From assembly GCA_017941035.1 (NCBI GenBank), contig JAGAXG010000045.1, forward strand, positions 62,001 to 126,000: a DNA stretch of 64,000 nt, in the 5' to 3' direction. Source of the DNA: a bacterium. Lineage in GTDB: Bacteria; Cyanobacteriota; Vampirovibrionia; Gastranaerophilales; Gastranaerophilaceae. Below the pieces are notes generated by a model. It did no database searches. It saw nothing but the letters and a program-made list of their open reading frames with translations, and was not told the origin of the DNA. Position numbers and translations under genes: made by a program. Positions 17,851 to 25,613 of this stretch are shown piece after piece. Every line of letters starts with the position of its first letter. The stretch's first letter is position 1.

Positions 17851-20800
17851 TTACTCAGGTTTTTTCCTTCCGTTTATATCATAATCATCCGGATTCCAAT
17901 TGGAATCGTGGTATTGCAGCGTACCGGAACAAAAGTTTTCTTCATCCGTACTACTATGAGTTCGTGTTGATGCTGAAACAACACCATTTGAAACACCTCC
18001 GGAATAGTAATTAAATACATTTACATCGCATGTAAAACCATTATCATCAACGTTGGTAGTATCATAACAATTATAACCTATATTAGGAGTATATTCTACT
18101 TTTAATTTATTTTCTACTATTGCTTTAACGATATTATATTCCAATTCTTTAGAATCACTGCTATATATTACAGAAGGGAAATTATTGTCAATATAAGGAG
18201 CTGCCCAATTACCAGAATCTCTATTCCCAAAGTAATCATATTCCGCATAATCACCAGTTATGGTTGGACGACAATACAAATGTAAATGAGGAACAATAGA
18301 TATTGTTGCTTCATTAGAACCACGGAATGTCCTTGAACCGGAAAAAGTACATTTAAAATTATGACCATCTAATCCGCATGACCATGCGACCGTAGGTAAA
18401 TATTTATTGCCTTGCATAGCAACGTATTCACCTGATTCGGTTTTAAAAATTGAAAAATCTCCTTTATTTGATTTTAGAGGTAATTTTATTATTTCATTAT
18501 TTGTAAAAGTTATTTCAGCTTCTAAATCATATGGTTCCCAACAATTAGTTTGTTGTATACCGAAACAATATTCTTGAGGATTTATAGACACATTTGTATT
18601 TGAATTACTTGGGATTAATTCGTAGTTTGGAGCACCTGTAGAATAGAATCGTTGGTCTAAATAAGTATACCCAAAATCATTCTCAGGATAAGTATTTGCA
18701 TTATCCGAATATGATTCACCTTTTTCATATTTAGCTCTTATAACATCTACTTCAACATACCCGTTTAAACCATTATCTTTATGCATACAACTACATTTTG
18801 ATTTCGCTGTTAGTTTAACCTCTTTTATTTCATTATTAAGATCTACATTATTATTATCTAAATTGCAATAAAATGCTATTGATTGAAGCGTCTTACTGCA
18901 ACCAAACCCACAAGAAAACGATTGATCACGGGAAGTTGTTCCACAATAGTAGTTGAAATGATTTAAACTATCATAATTATTTGTTTCAGATCTGCAAAGA
19001 TCATCTCCATTATTATCAATAGGGACTTCACCTTCAAATAAATATTGACCTGTACCTCTATCCCAATATTTAGGACAACATCTATCATCAGCTCCTCCAG
19101 CTTCAGCCTCAATAGGAGTATTAGAAGAACCGCAACAAGAATTTAGCCACTTAGATGTGCCTTCATTATCAGCATAACTTACTATCCAGGATTCTCCTCC
19201 TTCATCTGCAAAACAACACGCAGAACTTTTATAAAGACTTCCAGAGTTATTACAACAAATTTCTGCCCAATGCCAATCATCTTCATTTGGCCACAAATCA
19301 TAATTCCCTTTAGCATAATTCTGCCAAGCTAAATTACCACAACATTCGTTCGCCCAAAGTTCTTTATCATCGTTGTAAGTAGAAATATCAAAACAATTTC
19401 TTTGCGGTATACATCTTTCATCATCTTTATATTTATCTAAACTACAACAAGCCGTGATATTCCCGCTATCAACCGAAAGTACTTCATTATTATTAATAAA
19501 GAACTCACAACACTCTTCCGAAGGATTATCATATTTACAGCATAATTGCGGGTTGTCATCAGCGAACGATTTGTTTTCACAACAGCCGTCAATCTCCTCC
19601 GATTTAGCATAATTATTTGTTATATTATTTTTTCTAAAATTACAACATCCAAGCTCATCACTATTTTTAAAATCATCCATCAAACAACATTGATTTTTCC
19701 AATTATCGCCGGATTTATCTGCGACAAGCCTGCAGCAATCCTGATAAAAAGAATCCTCATTATTAGAATTATAATCATTATAATTAGAAGCAGAACAGCA
19801 ACCCTCCGCCCAAGCAGCGTTACGATCGTTATGATCCATCTTAGAACAGCATGAATTTTTGAATAAATCACTGTCAGAATCAACAATAGCACAACATTTT
19901 TTATCACTGGACCATTTATCCTCGGAGCAATCAGGAGCGCATTTGTCCTTCCATAGAGAATAATTAGAATTTTTCAATGCATCTGTACAGCAAATATCGT
20001 CCCAATTATCTGATGTACAACATCCATTTTCTACCCAAAGTTGATTATGTGCTGCACTATCACAGCATCCCCATTTTTTATAAGCTTCATTATTTTTCGG
20101 ATTTTGGCAACAATAATCTTGATCAGAAAATTTCTTTTCCGAACAATCTTCTTCACATAAATCTGTCCACTTAGTATCGTGTGTCACAGAATCATCTCCG
20201 CAACATTTAGATTTATATAAACTATCTGCAGTTGAACTAATACAACAATTTGCATTGCTCGACCACTTATCTTCAGAACAATCAGGAGCACATTTGTCCT
20301 GCCATAAAGTGTAATTACTTGATTTTAACGCAGTCCCGTCTGAACTGCTGCAGCAGCTATCTTGCCAATTAGAAGAAGAACAACAATTTGCAATATATTT
20401 ATCATCATGTACTGTAACACTACCACAACAACCTTTGGATATATACGCAGATGAATCAGTCGTTCTTGTACAACAAGTTGCATTATCTGTCCATTTTGTA
20501 CCTGTACAATCAAGCAATTCTTCATCCGGAGTGACAACAAGAACTTCTCCTGTCCATAATTCAGTATATGCTTCTAATTTCTCAGGATCTATTTTGAATG
20601 AACGTAAATCTCGTCCGTAAATATTCGGACCTTTAGAACCGTTTAAATCCATGTGTCCTTCTATAACTTTCCCATCTCCAATAATTGGCTTTAAACAAAG
20701 CGAAACCCCGTTACGCAAAAGAACGCACGAACCTTGAATAACACTTTTGTCAAAATCTTTTCTCTTATGATTATCATATCTGTAATACTTCGATGCAAAA

Positions 20801-21156
20801 CACTCATCAGGAGAATTACCGCAAAATTTTGCAACTTTCATATATTTCTTCTGATATGCACCCGAACTGCTTGACCAGTCTCCGTTTTCAGGTGCAGAAT
20901 CAACATACATCATCGTTCCTGTGATATCTTTAACATTTTCATTTATAGGCAAAGCTTGAAACGAATTTAGCATCCCTCTGATTTGAGAGTTAAATGTAAG
21001 CTGCAAAGCTTTATTCTGTGCACGAGTTGTTACAACAGGAATAAGTAATACACTCAATATAGCTACAATCGCTAAACTTATTAAAACTTCGGTCAATGTA
21101 AATGCGTGAAGTTTAATCCTTAATTTCTCATCCAGCATTCCAAATAATTTTATCAT
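17851..21156 (-). CDS. Giant Cys-Cys-rich type IV pilin-like protein, 1101 aa
   Basis: Residues 14-45 are a prepilin/pseudopilin leader and hydrophobic helix: LHA|FTLTEVLISLAIVAIL, predicted cut after Ala18 with Glu at +5. Residues ~60-205 match the shorter paralogue encoded upstream (ITGTMMY, KKYMKVAKFCGNSP, and HMDLNGSKGPNIYGRD). Residues ~215-690 are a Cys-rich array with about 25 Cys-Cys doublets spaced 10-25 residues and often followed by a Trp; units such as LWxDKCAPDCSEDKWSS recur. Residues ~690-1101 form a further Cys-containing domain. Most likely a surface filament or secretion-pseudopilus tip subunit; function unknown. The ATG overlaps the upstream gene's TGA (ATGA). Confidence 0.85.
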   Translation of the reverse strand: MIKLFGMLDEKLRIKLHAFTLTEVLISLAIVAILSVLLIPVVTTRAQNKALQLTFNSQIRGMLNSFQALPINENVKDITGTMMYVDSAPENGDWSSSSGAYQKKYMKVAKFCGNSPDECFASKYYRYDNHKRKDFDKSVIQGSCVLLRNGVSLCLKPIIGDGKVIEGHMDLNGSKGPNIYGRDLRSFKIDPEKLEAYTELWTGEVLVVTPDEELLDCTGTKWTDNATCCTRTTDSSAYISKGCCGSVTVHDDKYIANCCSSSNWQDSCCSSSDGTALKSSNYTLWQDKCAPDCSEDKWSSNANCCISSTADSLYKSKCCGDDSVTHDTKWTDLCEEDCSEKKFSDQDYCCQNPKNNEAYKKWGCCDSAAHNQLWVENGCCTSDNWDDICCTDALKNSNYSLWKDKCAPDCSEDKWSSDKKCCAIVDSDSDLFKNSCCSKMDHNDRNAAWAEGCCSASNYNDYNSNNEDSFYQDCCRLVADKSGDNWKNQCCLMDDFKNSDELGCCNFRKNNITNNYAKSEEIDGCCENKSFADDNPQLCCKYDNPSEECCEFFINNNEVLSVDSGNITACCSLDKYKDDERCIPQRNCFDISTYNDDKELWANECCGNLAWQNYAKGNYDLWPNEDDWHWAEICCNNSGSLYKSSACCFADEGGESWIVSYADNEGTSKWLNSCCGSSNTPIEAEAGGADDRCCPKYWDRGTGQYLFEGEVPIDNNGDDLCRSETNNYDSLNHFNYYCGTTSRDQSFSCGFGCSKTLQSIAFYCNLDNNNVDLNNEIKEVKLTAKSKCSCMHKDNGLNGYVEVDVIRAKYEKGESYSDNANTYPENDFGYTYLDQRFYSTGAPNYELIPSNSNTNVSINPQEYCFGIQQTNCWEPYDLEAEITFTNNEIIKLPLKSNKGDFSIFKTESGEYVAMQGNKYLPTVAWSCGLDGHNFKCTFSGSRTFRGSNEATISIVPHLHLYCRPTITGDYAEYDYFGNRDSGNWAAPYIDNNFPSVIYSSDSKELEYNIVKAIVENKLKVEYTPNIGYNCYDTTNVDDNGFTCDVNVFNYYSGGVSNGVVSASTRTHSSTDEENFCSGTLQYHDSNWNPDDYDINGRKKPE
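19921..20335 (-). repeat. Internal DNA repeat within the Cys-rich pilin gene
   Basis: Two ~60-bp segments, about 19921-19981 and 20271-20335, are clearly similar at DNA level and encode LKNSNYSLWKDKCAPDCSED and LKSSNYTLWQDKCAPDCSED. They show that the Cys-rich array grew by duplication. A third related copy lies in opposite orientation at 21948-22157. Confidence 0.7.
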
Positions 21157-21791
21157 TCATTATCCTCGCTAATATCTTCGACAGAGACAGTATTTACAGC
21201 AGAAGAACTTGTATCAACATCATCTCTCGGAAATTCTTTCGTAATAACAAAATTTCTCAAATCACGTCCGTAAATATTCGGTCCTTTTCGTCCGTTAACA
21301 TCCATAAAACCAATAACTTTATCACTATCTCCAATAATTGGCTTTAAACAAATACTAATTCCATTTCGCAAAAGAGCACAAGCTCCGGAAATAGAATTGA
21401 TATCATACAAAACTTTTTTATTATTCTTAAATGAATAATACTTAGATGCAAAACAATCAGAAGGAGAATTCCCACAATATTTCGCAACTTTCATATATTT
21501 TTTAATATATGCGCCTGATGAATTTTCAAAATCGTCAATATCAGTTTCACTGTACATCATAGTACCAGTAATATCTTTCGCATTTTCATCAACAACTAAA
21601 TTATCCAGAGACGAAGAAAGATTATTATATTCAGCCTGATAAGCTAAATTCATACCTCTATCAATATGAGAATTAATAATAGGAAGCAGAACCAAACTCA
21701 AGATCCCAAGAATAGCTAAGGCAATTATCAATTCAGTAAGAGTGAATGCATCTTTTCTCATAAAATTTGACCGTCTCAACCCTGCGCGCAT
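21153..21791 (-). CDS. Type IV pilin-like protein, 212 aa
   Basis: Short paralogue of the giant pilin, encoded just upstream of it with a 4-bp overlap, so the two are translationally coupled. Prepilin signature: RKDA|FTLTELIIALAILGILS, cut after Ala15, Glu at +5. The globular part carries the same motifs (ITGTMMY, KKYMKVAKYCGNSP, GFMDVNGRKGPNIYGRD) and ends with an acidic Ser-rich tail. The ATG at 21791 has TATAAT 8 nt upstream and no ribosome site, consistent with a leaderless or nearly leaderless message; an internal ATG at 21761 is the alternative. Likely exported and assembled by a type IV pilus or type II secretion machine. Confidence 0.85.
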   Translation of the reverse strand: MRAGLRRSNFMRKDAFTLTELIIALAILGILSLVLLPIINSHIDRGMNLAYQAEYNNLSSSLDNLVVDENAKDITGTMMYSETDIDDFENSSGAYIKKYMKVAKYCGNSPSDCFASKYYSFKNNKKVLYDINSISGACALLRNGISICLKPIIGDSDKVIGFMDVNGRKGPNIYGRDLRNFVITKEFPRDDVDTSSSAVNTVSVEDISEDNE

Positions 21792-21890
21792 ACATTAATA
21801 TTATATAATACAATAACCCGATTGTCAAGATATAGCGCAGGCATTGCGGGAGTTTACAATAAGAAATCAAGAACATAAAAGAACATTTCC

Positions 21891-21911
21891 AACGGCAAAT
21901 TCTTTGCCGTT
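21891..21911. repeat. Isolated 9-bp-stem palindrome
   Basis: AACGGCAAA-TTC-TTTGCCGTT, a perfect hairpin without a T tail, between the pilin promoter and the remnant at 21948. It lacks the TAGG flank of the other REP-like hairpins, so I keep it separate. Confidence 0.4.
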
Positions 21912-21947
21912 CCGCTATGCCAATTCATAGTCTTAAATTATTGAAAA

Positions 21948-22157
21948 AATTCTGATTATTCTCTATGGAAGGGAAAATGTGCTATAGATTGCTCTGAGGA
22001 TAAATGGTCCAGTGATAGTTACAAAGAATATAGCCAAGAAAATTCTTCCGGATCATTAATATATGATTTATCACGAAATGAAAGTAGTAATTCACAGAGT
22101 CCGTCTCAAACTAATGATTGGTCTACGGTATATACAGAAATAAGACAGGGCGAATAA
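21948..22157 (+). pseudogene. 3' remnant of a Cys-rich pilin gene, opposite strand
   Basis: This frame encodes NSDYSLWKGKCAIDCSEDKW then SSDSYKEYSQENSSG and ends RQGE-stop. It matches the repeat unit LKNSNYSLWKDKCAPDCSED of the giant pilin at about 80% DNA identity but lies on the plus strand. Upstream the frame breaks in an A-run (six A where the homologue has five), giving TGA. No N-terminus is present. A strong terminator follows at 22199, as expected for a real gene end. I read it as the tail of a lost third pilin gene. Confidence 0.7.
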
Positions 22158-22198
22158 GCGGGTGAGCTTTTATACGAAAATACAAGTAATAAAAAAAA

Positions 22199-22223
22199 GA
22201 GTCCTAAAGGACTCTTTTTTTTT
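22199..22223 (+). terminator. Terminator after the Cys-rich remnant
   Basis: GAGTCC-TAAA-GGACTC followed by nine T and preceded by eight A. The same GAGTCC/GGACTC hairpin recurs at 27967 and next to tRNA-Asp at 28306. It is followed at 22230-22250 by a degraded copy of the tRNA-Asp 3' end. Confidence 0.8.
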
Positions 22224-22252
22224 ATTATATGACGAGAACAACGAGGCTCATA

Positions 22253-22861
22253 CTATTTTAAATCTTGAGATTTAAATATATTATAACCTTCGTAATGATA
22301 GCTTGCATCAATTCCTTTAATATAAATTTCTCTATCGCTTACATCAGAAGTTAAAGCATTTCTTAAAAGTTCTTTTATTTCAACTGATTTAACAGGGCTT
22401 CTTTCCATTGCAAGCAAATAATCTTCTTTATCTACCTTACTCCAATCAACAACTTTGCCAATTTCTTTTTTTAGAATTAAATCAAGCCAAATCCTTGTAC
22501 TTCTACCGTTACCTTCCCTAAATGGATGTGCAACATTCATTTCTACATATTTTTCGATAATCTCTTCAAAATTTGATTGTGGCATAGAATCGATATGTTC
22601 TAATGATGCTTTTAAATACATAACAGGGACAAAACGAAAATTACCTTTTGCAATGTTTTCGGCACGAATTTCGCCTGCAAAAGGGGAAATATCTTCAAAG
22701 AGATACTTGTGAATTTTTGAAAGTGTTTCAAACTTTCCAGCTTCGAGTTCGTTCAAAAATCCTGTTTCAAACAATTTTATAGCTTTTATTTTGCTGATAC
22801 GTTCCTCTTCTCTTGCCAAATCTGCAGAATTCGTTAATCCAAGTTTATTTTCTAAAACCAT
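22253..22861 (-). CDS. fic: Fic-domain protein adenylyltransferase, class III-like
   Basis: 202 residues. The active-site motif HPFREGNGR (His112-Arg120) is complete, so AMP transfer from ATP to a target hydroxyl is expected. The C-terminal helix contains SYHYEG (Ser187...Glu191-Gly192), matching the [S/T]xxxE[G/N] inhibitory motif, and the preceding GIDASYHYEGY end is like that of class III (NmFic-type) enzymes, which carry the inhibitory helix at the C-terminus. No separate antitoxin is needed in that class. GAGG precedes the ATG. It stands alone in the accessory region upstream of tRNA-Asp; its target is unknown. Confidence 0.9.
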   Translation of the reverse strand: MVLENKLGLTNSADLAREEERISKIKAIKLFETGFLNELEAGKFETLSKIHKYLFEDISPFAGEIRAENIAKGNFRFVPVMYLKASLEHIDSMPQSNFEEIIEKYVEMNVAHPFREGNGRSTRIWLDLILKKEIGKVVDWSKVDKEDYLLAMERSPVKSVEIKELLRNALTSDVSDREIYIKGIDASYHYEGYNIFKSQDLK

Positions 22862-22904
22862 ATATACCTCGTATGATTATTTTATCATAAATATAACAAT
22901 AACG

Positions 22905-23060
22905 AGCCTCTAAAAAGGTTCTTTTCGTAAATAACGGGATTGACGTCCACAAGTTCGAACTTTTAAAAAAATATTTAAGTCATTTACTTACTCCGGAAAT
23001 AGATACAATATGCTCGTTAATTAAAAAATTAACTTTGCAACACTTTTGTAACATTAAGGT
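22905..23060 (+). pseudogene. Fragment A of a repeated 40-codon C-terminal segment
   Basis: The plus-strand frame encodes KVLFVNNGIDVHKFELLKKY followed by LSHLLTPEIDTICSLIKKL. The same pattern appears at 23779-23910 and 26927-27118. There is no start codon or intact upstream domain, so these look like tails of one gene family left after deletion or recombination. No known domain is recognised. Confidence 0.45.
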
Positions 23061-23105
23061 AATTTTTGAGAAGAAACAAACTTTATACATATATAGGGGA
23101 AAACT

Positions 23106-23751
23106 ATGTATAATGTTTTTAGACTAAAAGCATTAATAGAAAATGGTTGGACAATTGCAAATCGTTGAGCAATTATCTCAAAAATCGGCAAGGCAAATTT
23201 TGATGAAATAATTAATCTTGCTCATTCAGCAAATATTACAGATACATTTCAATATTCTAATGCGTTAACTCATTTAGAGCCTGCAAATATTCAAAGAACA
23301 AAAAATCTATTATCTGATATAATTACATCTTATAAAGAATATGCGAAATGTCCATATATAAATGATCTTTTAAGAACGGGTTCTGCTTTATCTGAAAATT
23401 CGCAAAAGATATTAAACTCTTTAAAACTTGCAATTTCGAATAACAAAATAACAGGCAGATTTGTAAGAGGTATATCTCCTACGAGAACAAATAAGCTTGA
23501 AACAATAGATGATGTTTCTAAATTCATTTTTGATAACAAAGGTTTTACTTCTGTTGTCCCTGAAATGAATGCGGATTATGCAAATTGTTTTGCACTGGGT
23601 AGGAATAGCGTAAAAGTTATTTTTGATGTGAAAAATTTTCCTGGGTATAGAGCAAATAACTACGAAGTTTTATTTGATACGAATGCTTTTACAAGAGATA
23701 AATTTGACATAATACAAGAGGGTAAAAAATTATTTAGGATTGTTGAGAAAT
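23106..23751 (+). pseudogene. ADP-ribosyltransferase-like ORF interrupted by one TGA
   Basis: AGGGG and an ATG at 23106 open a 214-codon frame whose only defect is TGA at codon 21 (23166-23168, ...IANR-stop-AIISKI). The C-terminal half has the order seen in bacterial ART toxins: RFVRGIS (first Arg), 'FDNKGFTSVVPEMNADYA' (the F-[ST]-S segment), NSVKVIFDVKNFPGY and NYEVLFDTNAF (catalytic-Glu region, though only one Glu rather than ExE). Weak but consistent similarity; the substrate would be unknown. TGA is a stop elsewhere in the window, so I call it a pseudogene; restart at a later ATG (codon not near the N-terminus) would lose the first helices only. Confidence 0.5.
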
Positions 23752-23778
23752 AAATTCATTTTATACAAAAGCAAAAAA

Positions 23779-23910
23779 AAAGGCTCTTGATTTAAATGGC
23801 GGGGTTGACGTTGCAAGGTTCAAACTTTTTGTTGCCAGAGACATAAAAAAATTATTAACTTCAAATACAACAAGAATATATAATAACTTAGCTAAAATTA
23901 CTCTTAACTA
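23779..23910 (+). pseudogene. Fragment B of the repeated C-terminal segment
   Basis: Encodes KALDLNGGVDVARFKLFVAR then DIKKLLTSNTTRIYNNLAK and a TAA. It begins right after the stop of the ART-like ORF in another frame, and the last codons run into the 3' end of the convergent crcB frame. Its AATGGCGGG...GACG core also resembles the 3' end of tRNA-Asp. Confidence 0.45.
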
Positions 23911-24250
23911 AATAAATACCAAGTAATACTGAAATCGTGCATATTACAACAGTAGATAGTACATATATTGCTGCTCTTATATAATCTTCTGTATGAATAA
24001 AATGCAACAACTCAAGCGATAATGAACTAAGTGTACTTAAACCTCCACAAAACCCAGTGATAAGAAAAACTTTTAAAGCAGGGTTTAATTCGCTTTTTAT
24101 TGCAAAATAAACAAAAACAACAGTAGCAATAAAACAGCCAAAAAAATTAGCAATAAGTGTGGCTAAAGGTAAATAGGTCAAATTAGGTATAATTAGATAT
24201 AAGACATATCTAACAAGTGCGCCTATACCTCTGCAAAGTAACAGTCTGTA
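23888..24250 (-). pseudogene. crcB: Fluoride channel CrcB/Fluc, start codon missing
   Basis: The frame encodes GIGALVRYVLYLIIPNLTYL then LATLIANFFGCFIATV and FLITGFCGGLSTLSSLSLE, the CrcB signatures (GAxxRY, NxxGsF, GfcGGlTTfStf), with four hydrophobic helices. About 120 codons are open, close to the family's ~125, but upstream of RGIGALVRY there is only Cys-Leu-Leu-CTG and then a TAA; no ATG, GTG or TTG precedes the first helix. A TTG at 24181 would delete helix 1. Either a CTG start is used or the 5' end has been lost. No fluoride riboswitch is visible. Confidence 0.65.
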
Positions 24251-24341
24251 TTAGAAGAATGAACAGTGATTTTGAGAAAAATTCAAAAAAAATTAGCAAA
24301 TTTTTATTTTTTCGTTTTTTTTATTTGTAGAGGTTAAAAAG

Positions 24342-24761
24342 ATGAATAAAGTAGTTAATTCAAATATTAATTTTTGCGCATTGAAACCGATTTCAAAAAG
24401 CGCAAACAAAGCAACAAATGGTATAATTAAAGATTCTCAAAAGGAATTAGAAGATATAAGCAGAGATTTAGATTTGGAAATTATTTATAAACGAGGTTTT
24501 TTAACGCAAATAAAATCATTAATTTTCTTTGCCACGAAAAAGGGAGAATCTGTGGGGGATTGGTTTTCACTATCAATAGATAAAAATGGATATATGCCGC
24601 AACAGAATCCAAGATATTTAACTGTTGATAAGTTTACAAAAGAAAATATTATAGAAGCTGCAAAAAACGCAATAAACAATTTGAATAAATATAAATGGAA
24701 TTTACCAAAACCAACTTTGCCTGTAGATTTAATTCTGCTTGCGAAAATTTTAAAACATTAA
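24342..24761 (+). CDS. Hypothetical protein, 139 aa
   Basis: AGAGG lies 9 nt before the ATG. The protein starts MNKVVNSNINFCALKPISKS, with an N-terminal 'NI.F..' motif also seen at residues ~52-60 of the kinase-like protein at 43623 (NISFSGINF). The remainder is mixed alpha/beta (GDWFSLSIDKNGYMPQQNP...) with no recognised catalytic motif, signal peptide or membrane helix. It lies between the damaged crcB and the REP/RAYT unit. No function is proposed. Confidence 0.55.
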   Translation: MNKVVNSNINFCALKPISKSANKATNGIIKDSQKELEDISRDLDLEIIYKRGFLTQIKSLIFFATKKGESVGDWFSLSIDKNGYMPQQNPRYLTVDKFTKENIIEAAKNAINNLNKYKWNLPKPTLPVDLILLAKILKH

Positions 24762-24852
24762 TATTTTTAAGATGGCTTTTGTATTGTAAAAGTGAAAAAA
24801 TATTTATTTTATTATATAGCTTGCTGACATGCTTGCTCAACAAATTAGCGAA

Positions 24853-24882
24853 TAGGTCGGGTTTCAACCCGACAAAAACTTT
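24853..24882 (+). repeat. REP-like palindrome, left of the RAYT gene
   Basis: TAGG followed by GTCGGGTT-TC-AACCCGAC (24856-24873) and AAAAACTT. The copy at 25432-25460 is its inverted partner on the other side of the transposase-like gene. Confidence 0.8.
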
Positions 24883-24886
24883 TTTA

Positions 24887-25414
24887 TTATTCTAAGTCTA
24901 ATTCTGGAATTTTGTATTTATCATCAAAATTGCACCAATTTATATCATAAAATTTGTTATTTGCAAATTTCATAAATGATGAATATTCTCAATCTTTTGG
25001 TGCAATATTATAATGTTTCATTGGATTATAATGAATATAATCAATATGCTTGTTTAAATCGTTTTCATCCAAAATAATATGAGCCCAATATCTGCTCTGC
25101 CAAACGCCTTTTTCTTTTTTATGTTTTTTACCATCTGTCAAATCTGAATTATCAATGTTGATATTACGAGAAAAATATGTTTTATAATATTTAATGATAT
25201 TTGGATAATCATTAATATTTTCAGGTTGTAAGATAAAATGAATATGGTCATTTAAAATTACAATAGACACAATATTAAATGAAATTTTGGTCTTTGTATA
25301 TTTTAAAGAAGATTTTATTAAATCAATATAATCTAAAAGAATTTGTTTTCTATTATATGTGACAATTGTGATAAAAACCATAGAATTTGGTATAAAATAG
25401 CGTTTATAATTCAT
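24887..25414 (-). pseudogene. REP-associated tyrosine transposase (RAYT, Y1_Tnp), nonsense-truncated
   Basis: Single-strand transposase of the IS200/Y1 superfamily. The HUH metal site reads DHIHFIL, and VTYNRKQILLDYI, YYKTYFSRNI, 'KKEKGVWQSRYWAHII' and HIDYIHYNPMKH follow the RAYT pattern. A TGA at 24989-24991 stops the frame after APKD; the codons beyond continue EYSSFMKFANNKFYDINW to a TAA at 24887, exactly the family's 'dWxySSF' tail, so TGA replaces a conserved Trp codon. The ATG at 25414 follows TATAAT by six bases, and the REP palindrome covers the region where -35 would be. Inverted REPs flank the gene on both sides. Confidence 0.8.
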
Positions 25415-25431
25415 TCTTTTATTATATAATA

Positions 25432-25460
25432 AGTTTTTGTCGGGTTAAAACCCGACCTAT
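25432..25460 (-). repeat. REP-like palindrome, right of the RAYT gene
   Basis: GTCGGGTT-AA-AACCCGAC at 25439-25456; read on the minus strand it is TATAGGTCGGGTTTTAACCC followed by GACAAAAACTT, the inverted match of the left REP. It overlaps the presumed promoter of the RAYT gene. Confidence 0.8.
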
Positions 25461-25613
25461 AAACTTTGCCGGTTAGTGAAAACCAAGACGAACGTTAGCA
25501 ATAGCGTAGTGGGTGACAGGTTTGAGCAAAAAGAATTTCAAGAAGCATAGGAATTGGCTCGACACCATTCCTACGAGTTTGAATATTTTGTTTAATTATT
25601 CTATTATAAAACT

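Noticed and set aside
23166-24991. Two TGA codons at apparent Trp positions (ART-like ORF and RAYT), suggesting TGA is read as Trp
   Set aside because: Several sound genes in the window end in TGA (the XRE gene at 2281, the short pilin at 21153, the polyprenyl synthase at 37293, the 30441 pilin), and Trp is otherwise TGG throughout. Nonsense mutations in accessory genes explain it better.
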